A stretch of DNA of 14,623 bases. It comes from an uncultured Flavobacteriaceae bacterium. Lineage in GTDB: Bacteria > Bacteroidota > Bacteroidia > Flavobacteriales > Flavobacteriaceae. The position numbers and the translations under genes are program-made. The stretch lies in assembly GCA_937901915.1 (NCBI GenBank), contig CALGUD010000099.1, forward strand, positions 1-14,623. The letters are read 5' to 3'. The notes below the pieces were generated by a model. The model ran no database searches, had not been told where the DNA came from, and saw only the letters and a list, made by a program, of their open reading frames with translations. This document shows positions 6,574 through 11,730 of the stretch, piece by piece. Within the stretch, counting starts at the first letter, position 1, and every line of letters begins with the position of its first letter.

Positions 6574-7734
6574 ATGATCAAAACCAGTCAGATCCTTACA
6601 GAATTTTTAGAGACCAGACAAACTACAGAAGAACTGTGTGCTCCATTAAAAATTGAAGATTATGTGGTACAACCAACTGAAGATGTTTCTCCGCCAAAAT
6701 GGCATTTAGGCCATACAACATGGTTTTTAGAAGAATTTATTCTTAAAAATCATAAACCGGATTATAAAATTTTTAATGAGGATTTCGCTTATATTTTTAA
6801 CAGTTATTATGAGTCCTTTGGAGAAAGGGTTGTAAGGACAAACCGAGGCAACCTCTCTCGCCCTACTGTTGAAGAAGTTTATACCTATCGTGATTATGTT
6901 ACTCAACAATTAACAGAATTTATTGAGGGTTATATCACCAATGAGGTCTTTAATATTTTAGAAATAGGCATTCATCATGAAAAACAGCACCAGGAATTAC
7001 TCATTACCGATATAAAATATATCCTGGGAAATAACCCGTTGCAACCTTCATACTCAGAAACTTTTCAGGAAAATTTTATAGTCCAGAAACCGCAGGAGTG
7101 GCTAACTATTCCTGAAGGCATATACAATATCGGACACGCTACAAATGATTTTTGTTATGATAATGAACTGGGGAATCATAAAGTCTATTTACATGAGTAT
7201 AAAATTTCAGATGCGCTGGTTACTAACGGGCAGTATTTAAAGTTCATAAATGACGGGGGGTATAAAAACTTCAAATACTGGCATTCAGACGGGTGGGAGT
7301 GGGTTCAAAAAAACAAAATTAATGCTCCTTTTTACTGGCATAACATTAATAATGAATGGTTTCTTTATACTTTAAATGGCCTAACGCCCCTGAATAAAAA
7401 ATATCCGGTAACCCATATATCTTATTATGAAGCATATGCTTTTGCACAATGGAAAGGTTACAGGCTGCCTACAGAATTTGAATGGGAGGTGGCACAGGAA
7501 TACTTTATCTGGGGGCAACGATGGGAATGGACAGAAAGTGCTTATGTACCGTATCCAAAATATAAAAAAGCAGAGGGTGCCTTAGGAGAATACAATGGAA
7601 AGTTTATGGTTAATCAAAAAGTTTTACGAGGCGGATCCGTTGCTACCCCAAAAAACCATACACGTCATACTTATCGTAATTTTTTTCATCCCGGTGCACA
7701 ATGGCAATTTACAGGAATACGTTTAGCAGAATGA
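6574..7734 (+). CDS. egtB: Ergothioneine biosynthesis sulfoxide synthase EgtB
   Basis: EgtB is a non-heme iron enzyme that uses O2 to join the sulfur of cysteine or gamma-glutamylcysteine to C2 of the hercynine imidazole, giving a sulfoxide precursor of ergothioneine. The 386-residue protein has the family's two parts. The N-terminal DinB-like helical domain holds the likely iron ligands: His47 in PPKWHLGHTTWF, then His135 and His139 in GIHHEKQHQELL. The C-terminal formylglycine-generating-enzyme/sulfatase-modifying-factor-like domain (about 175-386) shows PVTHISYYEAYAFAQW, YRLPTEFEWEVA, VLRGGSVATP and a terminal FTGIRLAE. The related ovothiol enzyme OvoA usually carries a fused C-terminal methyltransferase. 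Here the methyltransferase is a separate downstream gene, which supports EgtB. Whether the thiol donor is cysteine or gamma-glutamylcysteine cannot be decided by eye. egtD follows after three bases. Confidence 0.92.
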   Translation: MIKTSQILTEFLETRQTTEELCAPLKIEDYVVQPTEDVSPPKWHLGHTTWFLEEFILKNHKPDYKIFNEDFAYIFNSYYESFGERVVRTNRGNLSRPTVEEVYTYRDYVTQQLTEFIEGYITNEVFNILEIGIHHEKQHQELLITDIKYILGNNPLQPSYSETFQENFIVQKPQEWLTIPEGIYNIGHATNDFCYDNELGNHKVYLHEYKISDALVTNGQYLKFINDGGYKNFKYWHSDGWEWVQKNKINAPFYWHNINNEWFLYTLNGLTPLNKKYPVTHISYYEAYAFAQWKGYRLPTEFEWEVAQEYFIWGQRWEWTESAYVPYPKYKKAEGALGEYNGKFMVNQKVLRGGSVATPKNHTRHTYRNFFHPGAQWQFTGIRLAE

Positions 7735-7737
7735 ATT

Positions 7738-8718
7738 ATGGAAATGAAAACAGATTTAATAAATACTAATTTTAAAACGGATTTTGCAGAAGACGTTTAT
7801 AAAGGCCTCACCGCATTTCCAAAGTATGTGAGTTCTAAATATTTTTATGATGAAAAAGGCGATAAGCTTTTTCAGCAAATTATGGCTATGCCGGAATATT
7901 ACCTCACCAGGGCCGAATTAAACATTATAAAAAGTAATATTGAATTAATTGCAGAATATTTTACTACCCCTAATGGTTTTGATTTGATAGAACTGGGTGC
8001 AGGTGATGGCAAAAAGACTAAAGTTATACTCGAATATTTAGTTGAAAATGATTTTAACTTTAATTATTTACCCATAGATATCAGCCAGCATGCTTTAAAT
8101 CATTTGGAAGCTTCTTTAAAAAAAGAAATTCCCCTTCTCAGTGTTAAACCGCAACAAGGATCCTATTTTAAAGTCCTGGAAAAGCTTACTTCTCTTAATA
8201 AACGGAAAAAGGTTATCCTGTTCTTAGGTTCCAATATTGGCAACTTGCCTCATTCCAGAGCCGTACAATTTATGAAGGAAATTCAGAAAAGTATGTGTAA
8301 GAGTGATATACTTTTTATGGGATTTGACCAAAAAAAACATCCACAGAAAATATTGGATGCTTACAATGACAAAAGCGGTATCACCGAGGCATTTAATAAA
8401 AATGTATTGACCAGGATTAACAATGAATTAGACGCTGATTTTAATCCGAATGAATTTCTTCATTGGGAAACCTACGATCCACAAACTGGTACCGCCAAAA
8501 GTTTTTTAGTAAGTAAAAAGAAACAATCTGTAGCAATCAACAAATTAAATCTTGAAGTTAATTTTGAAAAGTGGGAAGCAATGCATACTGAAATTTCCCA
8601 AAAATACGATGATAACACAGTAAAATGGCTTGCAGAGGAAAGCGGACTTCATATCTCCGAAAGTATAACAGATGAAGATGAAAATTTTAAAAATTATTTT
8701 TTCAGGCGGTTAGCTTAA
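7738..8718 (+). CDS. egtD: L-histidine N-alpha-methyltransferase EgtD
   Basis: EgtD transfers three methyl groups from S-adenosylmethionine to the alpha-amino group of histidine, giving hercynine, the substrate of EgtB. The 326-residue length matches the family. Landmarks are PKYVSSKYFYDEKGDKLF (28-45), MPEYYLTRAE (51-60), the SAM-binding glycine loop ELGAGDGKKT (85-94), and FLGSNIGN (162-169). The histidine-binding residues known from the mycobacterial enzyme have evident equivalents: Tyr55, Asn166, Tyr209, and Glu285/Ser287 in MHTEISQKY. The start at 7738 lies three bases after the egtB stop. A second in-frame ATG at 7744 would drop two residues and cannot be excluded. The tight spacing indicates co-transcription. 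A bidirectional terminator follows. Confidence 0.95.
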   Translation: MEMKTDLINTNFKTDFAEDVYKGLTAFPKYVSSKYFYDEKGDKLFQQIMAMPEYYLTRAELNIIKSNIELIAEYFTTPNGFDLIELGAGDGKKTKVILEYLVENDFNFNYLPIDISQHALNHLEASLKKEIPLLSVKPQQGSYFKVLEKLTSLNKRKKVILFLGSNIGNLPHSRAVQFMKEIQKSMCKSDILFMGFDQKKHPQKILDAYNDKSGITEAFNKNVLTRINNELDADFNPNEFLHWETYDPQTGTAKSFLVSKKKQSVAINKLNLEVNFEKWEAMHTEISQKYDDNTVKWLAEESGLHISESITDEDENFKNYFFRRLA

Positions 8719-8748
8719 AGTACAACCAAAGGTGACTTACTGTTAAAC

Positions 8749-8782
8749 AAAAAAGCACCCCAACGCGGGAAGGGATGCTTTT
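8749..8782. terminator. Bidirectional terminator between convergent genes
   Basis: AAAAGCACCCC (8751-8761) pairs with GGGATGCTTTT (8772-8782) with one mismatch, around the loop AACGCGGGAA. The A-run on the left and T-run on the right give each strand a stem followed by U residues, so the hairpin can end both the egtBD transcript and the opposing small gene. It lies 30 bases past the egtD stop. Confidence 0.85.
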
Positions 8783-8805
8783 CGTTCATTACTAACCAAT
8801 AAATA

Positions 8806-9102
8806 TTAAATTACCAAAACAGCGTTTTCAGCTCCCGCGTAATCGTTCCACTGATAACGATCGGCTTCAGTCTCGTTTATATAATTCCCATCTACTATAT
8901 ATTTAAACTCGTATTCGGAATCCTTTGGAATGTCAAAAGTCCCTTTAAAATTTCCATTTTTTAGCTTTTTTAAAGTCCATTCATTTTCTTTCCAGTTATT
9001 AAAATCCCCTACAACCGCAACTTTTTCTGCTTCATCCGCAGGCACTATAAATGTTACCTTACATACCGGTTTGCTTTTTAAATATTGTTTTGTAACTGCC
9101 AT
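8806..9102 (-). CDS. Stand-alone isoamylase N-terminal/CBM48 glycogen-binding-type domain protein
   Basis: The 98-residue protein consists almost entirely of one early-set Ig-like domain of the CBM48/AMPK-beta glycogen-binding type. Signature elements are CKVTFIVPADEAEKVAVVGD (14-33), GDFNNW (32-37), the paired strands of NFKGTFDIP (51-59), YEFKYIVDG (64-72) and the aromatic tail ADRYQWNDYAG (80-90). Trp37 and Trp85 are plausible sugar-stacking residues. There is no signal peptide and no catalytic domain, so it is probably cytoplasmic and binds glycogen or another alpha-glucan, or a protein partner. It is transcribed alone, convergent to egtD, with its own promoter-like motif upstream and the shared terminator downstream. 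Function beyond binding is unknown. Confidence 0.88.
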   Translation of the reverse strand: MAVTKQYLKSKPVCKVTFIVPADEAEKVAVVGDFNNWKENEWTLKKLKNGNFKGTFDIPKDSEYEFKYIVDGNYINETEADRYQWNDYAGAENAVLVI

Positions 9103-9133
9103 AACTTCAATTTATTAAGAGTAATAATTTTAG

Positions 9134-9141
9134 CAAATTTA
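9134..9141 (-). promoter_or_regulatory. Candidate -7 element for the CBM48-domain gene
   Basis: The minus strand reads TAAATTTG, a full match to TAnnTTTG, 31 bases before the start codon. A TTTG lies about 15 bases further upstream, shorter than the preferred spacing. The rest of this 212-base gap (to 9314) is AT-rich. I found no convincing terminator there for the leftward gene ending at 9315. Confidence 0.4.
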
Positions 9142-9314
9142 CGGCAAAAAAAAGAACAAATTAACTCAAAAGGACATAAAATAGAAGAATTATCATATTG
9201 ATAAAAAGCATTTCGGCTTAAAGGTAAAATGACAAAAAAAGACATAACAAAATGAAAGATTCAATATTAATTGGCTATAGTATATGTAAAATCCAAATCA
9301 TTAAATGTATACTT

Positions 9315-11729
9315 CTATCGGTTTAACAATTTATGATAAACGTCTGCCATCTGCACTTCCAGGTAATCAATGATTTTTTTATGGGAAACTTTATTTTTTA
9401 CCATCACATAAACTTTCGAAATATATTTTTTCTTAAATCCCTTTAAATCACTCTTTGATTCTTCAATTTTTTCAACATCCAGCTTTTGAATTTCAGTGAG
9501 CAGTAAACGATGTGCCGTGAATTTCTTTTCTACCACAGGCAGCCTTTCGATATCTTCAATATTTGGTTTTTCTGCACTGTTTATTACAGCATGTAAATGA
9601 TTGTACTCCTGTTCGAGGTCGTAATCGGCTCTACGGGCCTCATGAAGCAGTTTATTAAACGCGTCTACAATGAGATTATCATACTGTTCTAAAAAATCTA
9701 TATAAAAATATAAGGTATCCAAATAATTTATAGCAGCAGCTTCATATTGCTTTTTATCCCTGGATTCTGCTTTATTTACTACAGCCCACAGGAACAATAA
9801 TTCTTTCCTCACATCCTTTATCGGGTTTTTAACATTCGTAGTTGTTATTTGCTTTATTTGGGAAGTAATTTCATTTGGCAAACCTTTAAAAACATTCTCC
9901 CTGTATGTAAACCGCAGACCTAAACCACGATTAAAATGAGGTTTTTTAATTCCAAATGCATAGTTATAGCCTAAGGTTGCGGTAAATTCACTAAGGTTTC
10001 CATTTCCTGTTCCTGTTCCGTTATTAGAAGAATTCCTGAACAGTTGTATGAGATTCAAAGTAAAATTATGATTGTCTTTATATATAAAAGAGGCATTACC
10101 TCTTAGGTTTAAAACATTCGTTTTGCCGTGTGTATTCCCGGAGGTATTGTAGGATGCAGTTACTTTGGTATTTAATGCCCTTTCAAAAAATCTCTTACCT
10201 ACCCCTAGGGTTGGCCCCCAGGTAGTAGCATCTTCACTTCCTATGGTATTATAAGTGAAATTGACAGATGAATTAACATCAAAATCATTCTCAGGAAAAT
10301 TAAAGCCGTAGCCGGTATTGGTATTGTGGAACGTAGAAGCGTCCCCTATACCTACCCTTCCTCCCCGCTCATTGGCCACATCGTTTAAAGCATAATTAAA
10401 CGTAAAGGTCTGCCGGTTATTTTTATCGTTTTTTGTAATCCACATAAAATTCATGCTTGCACTTTGTGAAAGTTGCTTATAATCTAATGCTTCGAGTTCT
10501 TCGTCCAGTAAATCACTGTCATTGATATCATCAAACTGGTTAGGTTTGGTATTGGTATAGGTTTGAAAATTTGAATACGATCCGGAAATGTTTATGCGGT
10601 CTGACAATGCAAAGTTGGCATTTAAAAAACCTATCATCCTGCTGGTATTGCTTGAACTTTGGTTTTTAATATCATCCTTTTGATATCCCACATTAAACAT
10701 TACGTTGAGTTTATCTTTAAAAAAAGTTGATGATGCATCCAGGGTTATATTTTCGAGGTCATTATTAAAATAATATGCGCCCAGGGTTTCATAACCCGGA
10801 TCTATACGTTCATAACCCACTCCTACAGCAGATTTATTTACAGTATAGTTTAGTTTGGCTTTATATGCCCCGAAATATTGGGTGGATAACCGACTTTTAA
10901 AAAACATCCCGGCCAAACCGGATTTATTGCTTACAACCTTGTCTGCCCTCAAATCTTTGGTAAGTGCACTGGATGCATACTCGGCCATTACGGAAAACGA
11001 AGGCGTTACTTTTACGGTACCTTCTATTGCCAAAACAAGGTTTTCCATAGGCAGAATTTCTTTTTCCACAGGCACAAAGGCTATAGAGTTTATATCATCT
11101 TTGGCATAAAAAGCGATGACCCCAATACTGTATTTTTCTTCTACAAACCCTGCTTTTATACCATATCCCATACGTTTAAATGACGGGATAGTATTAGGGT
11201 TAACATCCTCTTCAACAGCCTTAAGCAGCCGGCCGGACATAAGACTTAATTTAAAAGGGCTTTCTTCGGGCGCTAATTCAAGCCCACCCCCGGTAAATTG
11301 ATGTCCGCTTAACGTGTAAGGTGAAAAATCCATACCAATACTTCCAATATGGGCTGTTATCCATTTGTATTTAGGATGAAGGCTTATGCGGTTAAAATCA
11401 AAAGGGAGCTTGTATCCAAGATTATCGCCCTGGTTGGTGATGCTATAGGAAACCGGTATGCTAAACCCGTAAATACTGGCATTAAGCCCGCCCTGTAAAA
11501 AATAGGTAAATGGGGCCCGGGCATTATTTAAATTTGAATTATAATACACCCCACTGGCAGATACCGACCCACTTAATGTAAAAGGTTTTCCCTGTCCAAA
11601 ATTTTCTACATCAATGGACTGCGAATGTAGCATCAGAGGCGTACAGAGAATTGGTAAAAACACCCATTTCCCGTGCTTTATGAAAAAACTTTGGATCATC
11701 ATTAAATATAGGTTCCTTCTCATAATCAT
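9315..11729 (-). CDS. Outer-membrane beta-barrel protein with C-terminal helical tail
   Basis: I do not recognise a named family with confidence. The 804-residue product starts with a basic then hydrophobic stretch (about 12-38, ending near LMLHSQS) that looks like a signal peptide. Residues about 45-615 are dominated by alternating beta strands with aromatic ends, polar loops and Asn/Gly/Ser-rich turns, as in outer-membrane barrels (for example KLNYTVNKSAVGVGYERI and FTATLGYNYAFGI). From about residue 620 to the end the character changes to charged, leucine-rich helices (KELLFLWAVVNKAE, YEAAAINYLDTLYFYIDFLE, KIEESKSDLKGFKKKYIS). Met1 at 11729 is one base after the stop of the upstream protease gene, implying translational coupling. 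Met3 or Met10 are alternative starts that would still keep the signal peptide. From memory, similar barrels accompany large Fn3-containing surface proteins in Bacteroidota, so a partner or export role is inferred, not shown. Confidence 0.75.
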   Translation of the reverse strand: MIMRRNLYLMMIQSFFIKHGKWVFLPILCTPLMLHSQSIDVENFGQGKPFTLSGSVSASGVYYNSNLNNARAPFTYFLQGGLNASIYGFSIPVSYSITNQGDNLGYKLPFDFNRISLHPKYKWITAHIGSIGMDFSPYTLSGHQFTGGGLELAPEESPFKLSLMSGRLLKAVEEDVNPNTIPSFKRMGYGIKAGFVEEKYSIGVIAFYAKDDINSIAFVPVEKEILPMENLVLAIEGTVKVTPSFSVMAEYASSALTKDLRADKVVSNKSGLAGMFFKSRLSTQYFGAYKAKLNYTVNKSAVGVGYERIDPGYETLGAYYFNNDLENITLDASSTFFKDKLNVMFNVGYQKDDIKNQSSSNTSRMIGFLNANFALSDRINISGSYSNFQTYTNTKPNQFDDINDSDLLDEELEALDYKQLSQSASMNFMWITKNDKNNRQTFTFNYALNDVANERGGRVGIGDASTFHNTNTGYGFNFPENDFDVNSSVNFTYNTIGSEDATTWGPTLGVGKRFFERALNTKVTASYNTSGNTHGKTNVLNLRGNASFIYKDNHNFTLNLIQLFRNSSNNGTGTGNGNLSEFTATLGYNYAFGIKKPHFNRGLGLRFTYRENVFKGLPNEITSQIKQITTTNVKNPIKDVRKELLFLWAVVNKAESRDKKQYEAAAINYLDTLYFYIDFLEQYDNLIVDAFNKLLHEARRADYDLEQEYNHLHAVINSAEKPNIEDIERLPVVEKKFTAHRLLLTEIQKLDVEKIEESKSDLKGFKKKYISKVYVMVKNKVSHKKIIDYLEVQMADVYHKLLNR

Positions 11730-11730
11730 C

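Noticed and set aside
6574..7734. Ovothiol synthase OvoA instead of EgtB
   Set aside because: OvoA normally has a fused C-terminal methyltransferase. This protein ends after the FGE-like domain, and a separate EgtD with the histidine-binding Glu/Ser pair follows.
9200..9314. Terminator for the leftward barrel gene
   Set aside because: Only very short stems such as AAGC/GCTT or CAAT/ATTG could be drawn, none followed by a proper T-run on the minus strand at a good distance.
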